Source: Hybos culiciformis (taxonomy: Eukaryota; Arthropoda; Insecta; Diptera; Hybotidae). From it: 64,000 bases of DNA. Positions 1-14,500 of this stretch are shown piece after piece; positions within the stretch are counted from its first letter, which is position 1, and every line of letters starts with the position of its first letter. The notes under the pieces are model-generated. The model saw only the letters and a list, made by a program, of their open reading frames with translations. It did no database searches and was not told the DNA's origin. Made by a program: the position numbers and the translations under genes. The stretch is from contig OZ023274.1 of assembly GCA_964007475.1 (NCBI GenBank), positions 27,743,090 through 27,807,089 on the forward strand. The letters are read 5' to 3'.

Positions 1-480
1 AATAAACTTTGTAACATAAAAATACTATCAACAGACATAAAGTCAAATGGACGTGAACCACATATTCCTAAGAAAATATCGTGGGAGCAATTATAAAATT
101 TTTTTTTCAAAAAAAAAAAAAATTTATTTTTATGTTGAAATTAAAATAAAACTTATCTCTGACATCTGATCTCTGAAAAACATTATACATATACTAAAAA
201 AAAAAAATTTTTTTTTTATCAAAATAATATATTTTTATAAAAATTTTCAGTGGTTTAATGGTCAGTAAAATATTATATTATGTCTTATTCAAATTAATTC
301 TTTAGCGCCAGATTTGCTTGCTGAAAACTTTTACATATTATATTACTTTTTTTTCAACGAACGTATATTCTTTTTCTATAAAATTTTGGGTTGTAAGTAA
401 TTAAAATTTTTTTTTTTTTATTAATTTTTTAATTATTATTTTCTCAGAATTTTATTTCAAATTTATATTCACTAATTTAC

Positions 481-511
<31 letters not shown>

Positions 512-3500
512 CGAAGATTATGAACAGAAAAAAACATTAATTTTTTTTTATGTTTATACCGTGAATATGTTTTTGTTATATATGAGCTTCATAATGATGA
601 TAATAAAAATTATTTTAACCAGGATTTCCAATTTATAGATAAAAAAAAACAGTTAATTTGATAAAGCGATGAGTAAAATCTGTATATATTTTGTTAAATT
701 TAAAACGGTAGTGGTATAATGTATAAAATTTAGTTAATAGTTTTAAATCCTATAACGAAATGGAATTTTTAACTATGTTTATACTAATTTATAATAATTT
801 AATAATATTAATATTATAATTTGATTATTGTGAAACTTTTTTTTTCAAAAATAAAGGTTATAAAAACCTAAAAATAATTTATATAAGTCCTAAATATCTG
901 CATGATTTAACATTTGTATATAAACATCTATAGTTAATTTTCTTATATATAATTATATGAAATTATTGTTTTAATGTATCATAGACCATATTATATTAAA
1001 GTCGGTGAATATAATTATTTAACTTGTTTTTTTTTTTTTTTGAGAATTTTATTGCCAGCAGGATATGTTTAAATCTTATTAATAAATAAAAATTCAAATT
1101 AAGTATAAAACAATTAAGATCGTTTACTAAAATTTATGAAATAAAAATTATAATAATTATTTAACATTAACTTGGCATTAAAAATAATAATAAAATAAAA
1201 ATCAGAAGAATGCTGTAATAAAAAATTAAGAAGTAATATTTCTTCAAGATGTTTATAGACTATCAAAAATATTGAAAAAAAAATTTAAAAAAGACATAAA
1301 TTTGCAATATTTATGCTTGAGTGATGACATTTACAAAACAAGTGGCCAATATGTTATAAAAAAGAGCTATATAATTTATTATTTATTTTCAAAACAAGTT
1401 TCTATGAAACACTTTTGATCAAAACTACTACCACAAAGAATATGAGGACTTAATTTAAAAAGTATATTGCTAATTTATTAATATATATAGTAAATCATAA
1501 CAATCAAGTCTTTTCTCACCGACATAAATTTTGATAGCAAAAATCTCAATATAGAATTGATTACAAATTTTGCAAAACATAATCATTAACCGTTTTAATC
1601 TAAAAGAAAAAAGCAAATTTCTTCATTATTTTTCTAGCATTGTACACTCAACATACTTACTCTATTTAAAAAAAAAAAACGGCCAACACTATCTAAGATC
1701 ATTGACTATAAATATTTTTTTAAACCGAGAGTATAATCTCCGTGACGGAAAATACGTTTTCAATCGATTTATCTTATTGTCATTTTAAAAAAAATAAAAA
1801 TGTAACTAAAACAAAAAACGTATAAATTTTTAAAGAATAATAAAAGCAATAAAGAAACATTTATAGATATAACCAATTTTATTGCAATATGTCACAATGC
1901 AGATACAATGACGTTTTAATGGCCGCATTATAATTTTGTTTATTACTTTGGTTTTTATAAAAATATTTACAAAAAATTTTTTTAAATATTTATAATTTTA
2001 TTACCGATTTTCCTAATTTTGTCAGAATGCTATTATTATACCATTCTTTGATCTCTTTAATTTAAACAAAAATTATTAAAAAGATTTGATAAGATTCTGT
2101 ATAAAATATTGATAATTATAAATGTGTGTGCATATTTCTTTTGTAAGAAAATAAAATCTATATCCCTAAGATACCAACTCAAACTATCAGTTCAAAAACT
2201 TGATGCTTATACACTACTATGCTATATCATTATTTATAAATAAAAAAAAATGTTAACAACAAAAGACTTAAGATGAAAACTTTTAACACTTTATCTTAAC
2301 TTTCAATATTTTCGCAATGCTATACATTTCTTATGTTACAGATATAGTTAACTCTAAACATCTTGAAAACTCTTTTCTAAATCTTGGACACGATCATTGA
2401 CTGCTTGTAACAATTTGTAAATTTATTTATATATTTGAAAATAAAAAAAAATTCAAATGGCTAATTACAATATTTTATAAAAATTGACTAAAAATTGAAT
2501 TTAATATTTATTATATGCTAAAACCTCAATGTATCTGTGTTTATGTGGGTAGATAAAAAGTATGCTGGAGCCGGATGTTTTTTTATATTATATTTTTTTA
2601 TTCCCTTTAAGTTATCAGATCATAAAAACAAAGTATAACCCTTGAGAGTAATTTTCTGTTCTGTTTTTTATTTAATAATTCCATATATTATAACTATTTT
2701 AATTTGACTTTGGCGAAACTATTGGGAAAATAAACTTTTGGGAAAATAAACTGAAATATTTATATTCTTTATGTCTGGTTAATTTATTTCTTTTTAATTT
2801 GTTAAATAAACATATTAATATCTACGTTTAAGACATAACATACACCCCCAGCATATTTTCTTGAAGCTCCCGGTGGTACTTAAATAGGGCCGTCATTTTT
2901 CATATAACATAAACAAATAAAAATATGTTAGCCCTATCGAAGTGCTATGGAATGAATTTAAAAAAATTCAAGCAAACTATAATTTCATTCGAAACAGTAC
3001 ATTTCAAGATTCGAACATTTCAAGCTAAAGCAAAAAGCATTTTAAAAACCAGAAATAATCCATATAATTGAATTAATTTTAATATATCTATAAAATTGCT
3101 TGCAACTGCCATTTTCATTTAAAAAAAAAAAACATTCACATGAACCGCTTTTTTAAGAAAAAAAACCATTGCTTGAGGCCATAATATTGAAAAAGGACTA
3201 AAAAAATCATATGAACAATAATTATTTTACAAGAAATGAAAATATTTTTTGCGCCTCCTGAAGAAGCAACTTGTGTACAAGAATTTTTTTTGTAACAAAT
3301 ATTGCACTCATTCTTAGAATTTTGAATTATGAATGAATTATAATTTTTTTTTATGTTTTTAAACAAATTTTTCATGTTTTCATCAAATAGTGATATATGT
3401 ATAAAATTTCTATGCTTTGGGGTTTTTTTTAAACCTTCACTTTCGTTAAGTTGAACGCGAAAAACTTTGAGTAGAAAATGAAATAAACAAGCACAATAGA

Positions 3501-4520
3501 AAATTTTTAAAATTATATAATTAATAATAATAATTATATAATTAATAATAATAAATATTTCAACTATGTATTTCAATTATATGTAAAAATAGTTAAAAAC
3601 TTAGCTTGAGTGTTTTACTTTAAGAAATATATCATCAAGGAGTCATTCTTAATGTGTTGATCGTAAAAAAATGTCTTCAGACTAACGCTTGAAATTGTAT
3701 AAAGTTAAAGATACAAATATCTGAAATTGATATTTAACATAAATAGAAAAAAAAATACAATAATTTTTTTTTAATGTCAGCAGAAGCATGCGCTACTTAT
3801 TTTTCAATCAAATTTAAGAGAATTTTTAAAATAATTGTAGAATTAAAATTGTTTATAATAAAAACTGCTGTATATTCAATTCTCTTATATGCATGCCTAA
3901 GATTTTTTTTTTTTTTATAAACGAGCACGATTATTATCACCACCACGGTTAAATTTTTAATTTACCACAGCGAAAGTGTGAGAAAAAAAAATATTATGTT
4001 TTATTTAGTTCTATTAATATTTCGGTCGAATATTTGTCTTTTTAGCGGACTAAAATATTTAATAATATTTGTTTTGCCTTTTTTTTATTATTTATTTATT
4101 TTTCAATATTAGTTAGTTATTTATATATATATCACTTATTGAGATTTAAGATACCGCAAATTTTTTGTAAGAGTAGGAAAAATTTAAATAAAAGTAAATG
4201 TTATTAAAAATGATTTCAAAACAGTGCAATATGATTTTTTATTGGAACTTATTTCCAGCCATCATAATGTTAATATGTATGTATAAGCAAACGGAAGAGT
4301 CACATAGTTGAAAAAAAGATAAAATGAAAAGTATTATATGTATTATTAAAAAAATATATAGAAATAACTCTATACAAAAAAAAACTTAAAACTTCACCAT
4401 AATAAAATTCAATATAATTCTCTATTACATATTTTAAAAAGGAAGATATTCAAATATCAAATTAATTATCAATTAATTTCCACTCACTTATATCTTAAGC
4501 TCAATTCATATTCCATTTGT
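1..4520. other. Gene-poor AT-rich DNA
   Basis: I see no supported gene here. The sequence is dominated by A and T runs, TAA/TTA microsatellite and short open frames rich in Lys, Asn, Ile, Phe and Tyr, as random AT-rich DNA gives. A slightly less AT-rich patch near 2,845-2,900 contains GCTCCCGGTGGTACTT and may be a decayed repeat, but I cannot assign it. Confidence 0.6.
484..512. repeat. (TAA)n microsatellite
   Basis: About nine uninterrupted TAA/ATA units. It is a simple repeat with no other feature attached. Confidence 0.9.
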
Positions 4521-4608
4521 TACATATTTAAAGATATATAAATGTCAAATAATTTCTAAGTACATATTTAAAGATATATAAATGTCAAATAATTTCTAAG
4601 TACATATA
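4521..4608. repeat. 40-bp perfect tandem duplication
   Basis: A 40-bp unit beginning TACATATTTAAAGATATATA occurs at 4521-4560 and again without a single difference at 4561-4600. A third, partial start (TACATATA) follows. Perfect identity in otherwise fast-decaying AT-rich DNA points to a recent duplication or an assembly artefact. Confidence 0.95.
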
Positions 4609-5497
4609 TATTCGCTTTTAGAAATATCGGAAGCTTAATTCAGATTTCATTTAGTAGAAAATTTATGTTGAATTATTTTATTATACATATTTGGTTTTTT
4701 TTCTCAGTTAAATACAAATTTTATTTAATTCTCTAATCAAAAAAGAACATAATTTAGCAAAAACCGAATTTGGAGTTAAGGACGGCATTAGCATGAGAGA
4801 CCAATTTGACGTTTTTTCTAAGAAAAATGTAAGCGTTTTTTACACCAAATCTAAATTTTTATATACAGATATGTTCTTTTTGCTTACATACAGCGCTTGA
4901 AAAAGATTTGAAGTGCTGAACTGTTATAAACAGAAAAAGTAAATCTAATTCGAATTGTTGTTATCAAAAAGGGTATATATCTACTAAAAGTCAGATAGTA
5001 GACTATCAAGTTTATTTTCAGTCCATTAATTTCCAACTAACTGAAGCATATTATGTTAAATTTAATATAGTTTAACTTTATCTGTAAAATTCGTCATGGC
5101 AGGAACAAAAACAGAAAAACTATGAGGGCGAGCGCTGAAAATTTGTGGATGGGTATATTTATGGGAAATTTAATTAGTAGATTTAAGTGAAAATTTTTTT
5201 TTTGGTGATTAGTTCCTATCATCTTGCTCTAACGAGAGAAGCTTTTCTGTTTTGCGACGTGTAAAAATCACTAGAGTTGGACAATTATGTGAAATCGATT
5301 GAATCATGTTGCCATCTTATATTCTTATCTAGATGCAGTGGACAAACTTGAACTGGATGAATTTATATAGTTTTCATTTCTCAAATATATTTAAAATATC
5401 CACCGCTAAACTATAAAACTTGACTGAAACTGTATGTTATAATGTTATATACTGTTGATAGCATGGCATAATTTGTTTGTTAAGCCTTTTTCGTAAG

Positions 5498-5585
<88 letters not shown>

Positions 5586-8500
5586 CTCGTGTATTCACAA
5601 AGCTTAAATTATTTTGAATATGAAGTGAAACAAAATATTGCATACATACCGAATCACAATGAGTCATTAAAGGAAGAAGAAGAAAAGATACAAAAAAAAA
5701 TCAATGCTTTGTGTCTTTTTTATTTTTATTTCTACATTATAAATTTAATTGAACCGAAAATTATAGTAATTATGAAGGTAACATGTCACAAATATGGCTT
5801 ATAACATTAAATTAACCACACACACAGAAATGGGAGAATGAAATTCAAAAGCATAATAATTTATAAGTTACTCCTTCAGCAGGCGCAAACTATTCTGCCT
5901 TTTAAATTATTTTCAATATTTTTAATATTATATTTTCTTTCATGATTATTTTAAATTAAAAAATATTATACATAAATATAAAGAAAAATTATAGGAATAT
6001 TTTTATATATATAAATAGCCTAAGGAAATTAAATAAAATTGCGACGATATTCGCCGAAAACAAAATATTTATAAAGTACAAGAAAACTTGTGTCCAATAA
6101 ATAGCGACAATATTTTTTTTTAAATCAACTTGTTTCAACTATATTGTTTTTTATATTGAATTGTTTTAAAAGAAAATTATTATTATAATATGAATATTTT
6201 GCTTTGCTATTAAGTTCTACTAGAGACGATATATTTTAAAAGCTGCACGAAATGCTACAAATCTTGAATAATAAAATAATATATGTACTTGAAATACTAT
6301 AGTACTAAATTTTAATAAGCTATTAAATGATATTTTGCTAAAATGCGTACTGGTCTATTACGGTACCATTATATAGAATAAAATACTTTATATAATTATC
6401 ACTTATTACTTCAATGGAAGTACAAAAAAAAACGTAAATAAATGTTCCAGAAATAAAAATGAGCAAATTTTAACACAGTTGAAAGTTCTTGTACGGAAAA
6501 TATTTCCAGCTTTTGCTTGACTAAAAACTGTAAATATGTGAATATAACAAAATGTGAATATGAGAATATATGCATATACTTATACTTATACGCAGTATTG
6601 AAATACATGACATTTTTGTTCAGTATTAAAAACCCTTCTGATTCCTTTTTAAAAATATTTTTTATAAGAAACAAAATAAAAACATTATATCCGCCTGTAT
6701 CCTTCTGTCTTCCCACACATTCGTAATATATAATGTAAAAAATAAAAACAAGATGTGAACAATCAAGTTATTTAAAACTAAGATATTTTTTTGTTTTTTA
6801 ATTGAATAGTTTTTAATTTTATTATTTTATTTTATTTCATTTTTTTTTTTCAAATTTAACGAAAAAAATATACACATGCTTATATTGTAATAAAAAGATA
6901 TTACATACATATAGTTTTATTGATTTGGTAATTACCAGCTGCTCTCTAAAATTTTATAATTTATTCATTGTATGGACTTCAAAAATATTTATTTTTCTAT
7001 AAAATTTGGTAATCAATCTTACTAATTTCGATAAAATTGGAAATTTGAATGTAGTGATCATTTGAATTTAAAAACAAAATGCAAAAGAAATTATTAAGAA
7101 ATTACAGTGCTCTAGGCCTTTTTCTTGAATGAACGAAAGAAAATTAGAATTAAACTCACAGTTAAAAATACAATTCGAAACAAGTTTTGTAGAAGAATTT
7201 TTGTTGGAGATAAACAAAAGTGGTTTTTAATTGAACTGAATTGAATTGAAATTCATGAACTTCAAAATGCTGAATTTTCTTCATTTACAACTTTTATACG
7301 AAAATATTTTTATGCGCAATTGAGTGAATAATATAGTTTTAATATCATTAAAATGTCAACTCGAAAATGGACAAAGATAAATATTTTCCCATTTTTTTTT
7401 TCGTCTTTAAATCTTAACCATCCCATATATCGTATAATGATTATATTTACACTTTTATAACATATATAGCAATAATGAACTGTTATGCTTCTAATCTTCA
7501 GTCTTGACATTGACTAGACACAATATTTATACTATATATATATATACTCAAATAAATATATGTATATTTAAATTATATTATTTCAGTTAATGTTGATGGC
7601 GTACTGAAAGTTGATTGAAATTAACAACTTTAAAGGAAATTTTCAGAAATTACATTCAAAATGATTCAAAGTATTTTGTCGTATGAAATACCTATAGTTA
7701 GACATATGAAACATGTTTAGTAAACTTTTTATTGATTAAAATTACCATTTAAATAATTTTATTTTTCAACTAACAAAAATATATATGATTCTGATATAAT
7801 CTTCAAAGGTTCAAATTTTCTTGGTTCATTTAGTCTCTTGAATATTGTTTTTATTGAAATTTAAAAAAAAATGTAGCTTCATAATAATGCAATAAAATGT
7901 CAAATATTTACTAATGCTGAAAATAGAGAAAACAATTTCAATAAATTTTATTACATCAACAATTTTTTATTAATTATTATATCAAAACAAAAACTTACAA
8001 TTTTATAGGAAAAACATAAAAAATATGATCTCCTATTCTCCGAGGAATTTTCAGTCTTTTCTACTTATGTGATAAATACGTGATTTTCTTTACATAATTT
8101 TGTTTTTTGTTTTCCACATTTTTAATTTTTCTGAATTTCAAATTTTATTTTTATAAACTCATAATTATAATTTTTTGCACTAAATTGTTTTTTATCACTG
8201 AGTTCGAATTATCATCAGCAACTGAGACTACAAGTACACGAATTGGAGTAAAAAACTGTAAGAAAAATTAAGTGTACAGCCAAATAATAATAACTGAGGA
8301 CATGATTAAAATTATAACGAGTTAGTGTTTTAACTTCACTGGTACTTCTTTTTGTCCAATCGTATGGAATTGTTTCGATTTTCAATGTATTTCAAAAAAA
8401 AAAAAAATTAAAAATACTCTAAAATATCTTCCCATATACATACTTCATTTACAACTAAAATGTTGAACATCAATATGTGCGTACATACAAAACACATATT

Positions 8501-11500
8501 TGCAGTTCACTAAGTTGTACGAAATAAGTAATAATATGTTTTATTTTATTGCATAATTTCACGAATTTTTTGTTTTCCTTTTTGATTAATTGTCGATTAT
8601 TATTAAGATATAAAAAAAAAACATGATACGCGTCATACAATTTGAGTCATCATTTTTATTTTACAGAATTTATTAAAGTCTGCATATTCAGACCAAAAAT
8701 AGCTAAATTTACAAGAATTTTTTTTTTCATGATATTTTTTTTTTGTTGATTAAATAGATATAACATATTCTAGTAATGTGCATATACAACACAATATGTA
8801 TGTAAGCATATTTTAATAACAACCATTCTATAAATAAAAAGATAGACAAGTAAGGAATCTTAATCTAAATCTTCAGCATGAATTAAAATTAATCCCTTTT
8901 ATGAAAAAAAATAAAAAATAAAAATAAAAATAGTATGCAAGATCACAAAAAGAAAATTCCATTGAAAAAAAGTTTTTCTTTATAATGCAACTTCAGTATG
9001 CCTTGCCTATATTACATACAAAATATTTCATGGAAACAGGTTATTTACAATGACAAATTTCCTTCTTTGATCTCTTAGGAGCGTCAAAATATTGACATTT
9101 TTACCCAAAATGAATATATAGGTATAAATCTCACGCAAAAAAAACAAACAAACAAGTGAATGTGAACAAAATTTTAATGCGTGATACTTGTGGAATTAAG
9201 TAAAACATTGATTTATTTATATAAATTGCCTTTATTTAATCACTGAATATACATAATATATATATGTATAAATATGTATTTAGAGGAAAATGTATTTTAC
9301 CTACCTATTTATATTTGAGTCCATGAATTTCTCTTCAAGACAAAACTATCCTTAACATATTAATAATACACTGTATACTGTTAGAATGTATTCTTTACAA
9401 ACTTAGTTCTATAATTTAGTATTAAAATAATCCAAACTTTCTTTTATTACGTTTTCGTATATTATTGCCATTAATTTCATGGAATCATAAATAATTTATT
9501 TCTAAAAATAAATCAAATAAAGAATTAAAACATAAAAATAAGTTTAATCTCATAGATGTTTATATTGTGGGAAAAAAATTATAAAATTTACTAAATGTAT
9601 ATCGAAGTCTAGACCCAGAAAACATAATAATAATTCACCATTTAAACTAATCATTATAATAATTATACAATTAACTTATCTTCACACAAATAAAATATAA
9701 TTAAAGAATAATAATAATATTTTTCATTACTTTTAACTTGATAAATATATTACATATAATATATTTTCATTTAAATCAAAAGAGTTTAAAAAACAATAAA
9801 ATCTTAAATATTTTTAAGTTTACAATCATGACTAAGTGAGTCTCTGCCTTTCCGATTTGGTATTAAAATAAGGGTCGTCCCTATTCTTAAACTCTATATA
9901 TAATTAACGATTATCGGAACCAGCTATAATTATTAATTGATAAAGAATTCATAACATATTTATAATTTGTTCAAATACTATACTACGTGATTACATGTTT
10001 TAATTTTTAATTTTTAGGTGCGTTTTGTTTTTCAGGTGTCTTAATATCATAAAGATGAAAAAGATGAAAGTATAATATGAAATGTATATCAAAATATAAA
10101 AAAAAAATTAATGCAAAAAATCTTTGTTAATTTGTTATTTTAAATTAAGTATACATACATATTATGTATGTATTAGTTTTTTTGTTTTGTGTAAAAATTA
10201 TGATTTCATTTTATCATTAATCATTATACAAGATATAATTGCAGTTGCACTTTCTAAGGTGTAGAAATTAAAGTCTTACCATCAACAGTTTAATTATTTC
10301 GCATTTTTATGGCAATTTATTATATTAGTGGTAGCTATAATTTTAACTTGTAATTTTTAATATGTTAAATATAAAACAAAAATTAAAAAAAAAACCTAAG
10401 AAAATAGTATTCACACAAATCATTTTGATCACTTTGAATCTTCAGTTTTAATTTTTTTTTTATTTTTGTTTTGTATATATACAAATATATAATGGATTAA
10501 ATAAATATTCACCATAAATATATATAATTTTAATTAGGAATCACAGTGAGGATTTTGGACTTTTTAAAAATGCAAGAGGTGTTGATGTGCAAAAATCATT
10601 TAATACTGCGCGTATAAAAAAAACGCTTGGTGTTTATTATTTTTATATTCATTAATTGCTATAATCTTTTATTATCTCTAGCACTCACTTAAAAAACTAT
10701 GTTTCAAGTAATATTTTATTACAATTTATTATTATTAATGTTAAACTGTGCATGTAAAAATTGCTTAGGATTCTTAGAATGAGTAAAAAAAGAGTTGATA
10801 AAAAATAGTGAATGATGATTAAATAAAAAATTCTTTCTGAGAGAATTTATACACATTTTTCATTCATATTTTCGGATAATTTTTTTTTAATGTCGATCTC
10901 CGTTCGTACACCATTTTTCATCGAAGTCCGCTTTTAGCCCTCAAATCTGAATTCTTGGATACAATCGGGATTTAATTTTTTTAATTCTACAATCGACATC
11001 ATACTTATATACATGTATTTTTAGCGAAATTTAATTTTAACTCCAATCCCGAAATTTAGGACACAATCGGAGACAAACCATTTTTTAGTTTCCTCTATAA
11101 TTGACATTTTATCATACTAATTTTATCACTTAAATCTAAGTGATTATTTCTACAAATTTTTTATCGAGAATTCTTTAGATCCTTGACCTAAACCCAGAAT
11201 TAGAGAATCTCGTCCTTTGGTTTGAAAAAGTAAAAGATATTGCTCATAGTTTGGCATTGGTATGAACGAAATTGGCCAACTAGATTAGTAGTTATAAGAA
11301 TTTTAGTGTGGGCAGAAGGACACATAGAACATGCGAACATGCGAACACATAGAATCATGAAAACATATCGTCCTTTTTTACATTTTTAATGGAATAAATT
11401 GAATAGATTCACATATCGTTCAAGTTATTTTTTACCAAGTATACGTAAAATATTCTGGCAATATCATGAAATTGATCCTAGGATTTTGGTATTTTTTTTA

Positions 11501-14500
11501 ATGAAGTCGATATTATGATCAGGAGCATATTATTAAAACAGGTTTTTCTGTGATATTTCTTATAATTATTTTGGAGTCTAATAATTTTAGAAATTATAGC
11601 TAAAACTTTTTAAAAGCAATCATTTTTTTGCTTAATTTCAATTATAAGACTTTAAAACAAAACAATAGTAATTCATTTTTAATTATGGAAAATCAAAGAA
11701 AAAAACTTTTATATTTCGCTTATTACCATAACCTTGTTTAGTTTTAAACATTTTTGAGGAAATATTTACAAAAACATAAATTTTTTTTAAAATATTTATT
11801 ATATTTTTATTTTGTTTCCTGAAATATATACATAAATTTTTATTTTTTTTATATTATTAATTACATAAAAATAAGCTAAAAAGAATAATGAGCCTAGGTG
11901 AATATTATATCATTTAATTGATCCCGCGCTGTTTTGGTTTTAAATTATTTTCCACACGTTAAAAGATATGTCTTTTTTTCAGCTTCTTAATCAATCAATT
12001 ATTTTTTTTCTATATAATAAATATTTTTAATTTATGTACAATTTCTTCTGTTTTTTATTATTAGATTTTATGTTCTTAATAATCGGAAGTACAATTATAG
12101 TAAGTTTTAAATTATGCTTCTAGGTGTTATAGGTAAAAAGATTGATTGATCATTGAGATCACGAAAAAAAGAAGATAGTATTAAATTTTGAGACTTGGTG
12201 TGTTATTAATATGCAATTTATGTAAATCATTGTTAGTTCATTAAAAAATATTTTTTTGTCTTCATATTAAAACATTTTACTGTTCTCGGGCGCATATATT
12301 TGTGACTTAATAATAGTTTTTATACCTTATGTATCATATTAAACACATATGATATGGTTAAGTGCCACTATACAGAATGTATATTTGTAACGATTATGAT
12401 GCTCTGTGTCAGTCAAATATTCAATTCTAAAATATTTAAAAATACATTATACGTAGAATTGATAAATCGCATGATATTATTGAAAAAAAGAAAAAAAACT
12501 TATTAATTAATCGAATATATTAAATATATTATTATTATTAAATAATATATTTTTATAAATGGGATTTTAGAAATTTATAGATATGAAATCATTTAAAACG
12601 CTATGAAAACATGTTTTGCTTAAATTTTACATAATTTTACTTCTTTGATTTGCATCTGCATAAAATGCTGGTAGAAATATTATACATTAGTTATGTTTCA
12701 CCCGGTTTTATGATTTATTAAATTGTATTAAGCGGTTTTGTACATATTTTGTAGAAGTTTTTTTTTATTTTATTTTATTTATTTTAGATAAATATAAGAT
12801 TTTTTTAAGATTTATATTTATTTATACAAATATAACAAATACATTTATTTACATCTTACATATAATGCCTGTATAGCCTACAGTGTTTACATATTTTTTA
12901 TGTACGTAAATAGTTATTAATTTCTTTCGAAATAAAAGGATCCGCTACAATGACTTGAAAGTGAATGCATCACATTCATATGTATGCTTAAAATAATGAA
13001 AATTTTAGTCATGCACGAGCACTAGTCATGCACTAACACTTCGTCCGAATGCAAGTATGTTAGTTCGGCTAAGCAAATCTATTACCAACATAAAAGGATG
13101 TATTATAAATACCATTTTAATTGTGAGTAAGTTAATAAGTGTAAAAAAAAATCGAAGTTATTTAAAGCAGTAGGAAGTGTTTGTTTAATTTAATAATTTC
13201 TTGCTTTTTTATTAACATCAATTTAATAGTAGGATTTTTCAACAATTTACTAATTCATTTTAATACCACTCATTTTTAATGTAAAAAAAATATATATTTG
13301 TTTTTTGCAGTTACTGTTTCACTTTTCATTTTAATTTTTTTTTTAATTTTATCAAAAAAAGAATATTAAATTATCTTTGATCACGCAATATGATTTCATT
13401 TCAACGAAGAAAAATAATAAAAAATTGCGAATTAAAATTCACTCTTTCTTAATTAAAAAAAAAAATGAAAAAATAAAATAAAATTTGTGAAAAAAAGAAA
13501 TGTATATAATGTTCCAGATCATATTTCTTGGTTGATGAAGCACAATTAGTGCGCACCATAATTTAGCACCAACTGTGGTGGCTACAATCAGCTCTAACAA
13601 TTTAAAGAAATTATACGTATATGATGAAGGCAATTTTTTTTTTTATTTTATTTTTCAATTATTGTGGGTTGAACTTTTTGATGATTGGTAGTTTTAAAAA
13701 AATATATATGCCAATCTTCCTTCACAAAGTGAAAGCATATATATAATATTTAATAATTTTTTTTTATTAGAAAGTTCAAAATTTCACTCGATTTCTGGGA
13801 TATTTCGATTTTTAAAATAGATTTAAAGATATTCCTTTTTGTAAATTTTTCAATTAAATCGAATGTTGAGATTTATTTCGAAATACGAAAAGATTATATT
13901 CCAGTAGAAGAAGCATCGGCTGGTTGATTATTACTCTTAAATTTTTTATGTTGTTTAATTAAAACATCTAAGATTTTCACAGTTAAATTCGAACAAAAGT
14001 GCTAAGTTTTGAAATTAAACTTCGTTATAAAATTTTTTCAATAAATTTGAAGTTTAAATTTTCTTCTTCAATTAAAAAATTTTAAAATTTTTGTTGTGAA
14101 ATATTGCTTCTATAGTAAGTAGGTACATGTGAATTTTATTTCAATATTGTGAAATGATTAGATGATGCTTTTAGATATATTAAAAATTATGAATTTACTT
14201 ATGTAAAATACTTTATGCAAAACTAAATGACAGTATATTAATTTATTATACTTCTTTAAAAAAAAATCCCATATTTTGTTATTGTGGACTGTGAAGGAGT
14301 ATAAATTATCATATTTTTTATTTCGGTAAATAAAAATAATAATAATTATATAATACTTACTTTCAAATGAAGACTTCAAAATGATTATGTTTGTAATAGC
14401 ACAACAAGAATAGTAGGTACCTATATATTTACAATAAGAATTCATGAAAACTATAATCTATAAATGTGTGTACCTATTTGACTTTTTGAGAAGTACTTAA

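Noticed and set aside
3136..3576. 146-codon open frame on the minus strand
   Set aside because: Its residues are mostly Ile, Asn, Lys, Phe and Tyr, as AT-rich DNA gives, and no domain is visible. The repeat motif at 3,250 lies inside it, which points to mobile DNA.
5437..5804. Tyr-Ile repeat proteins on both strands
   Set aside because: They are translations of the (TA)n microsatellite.
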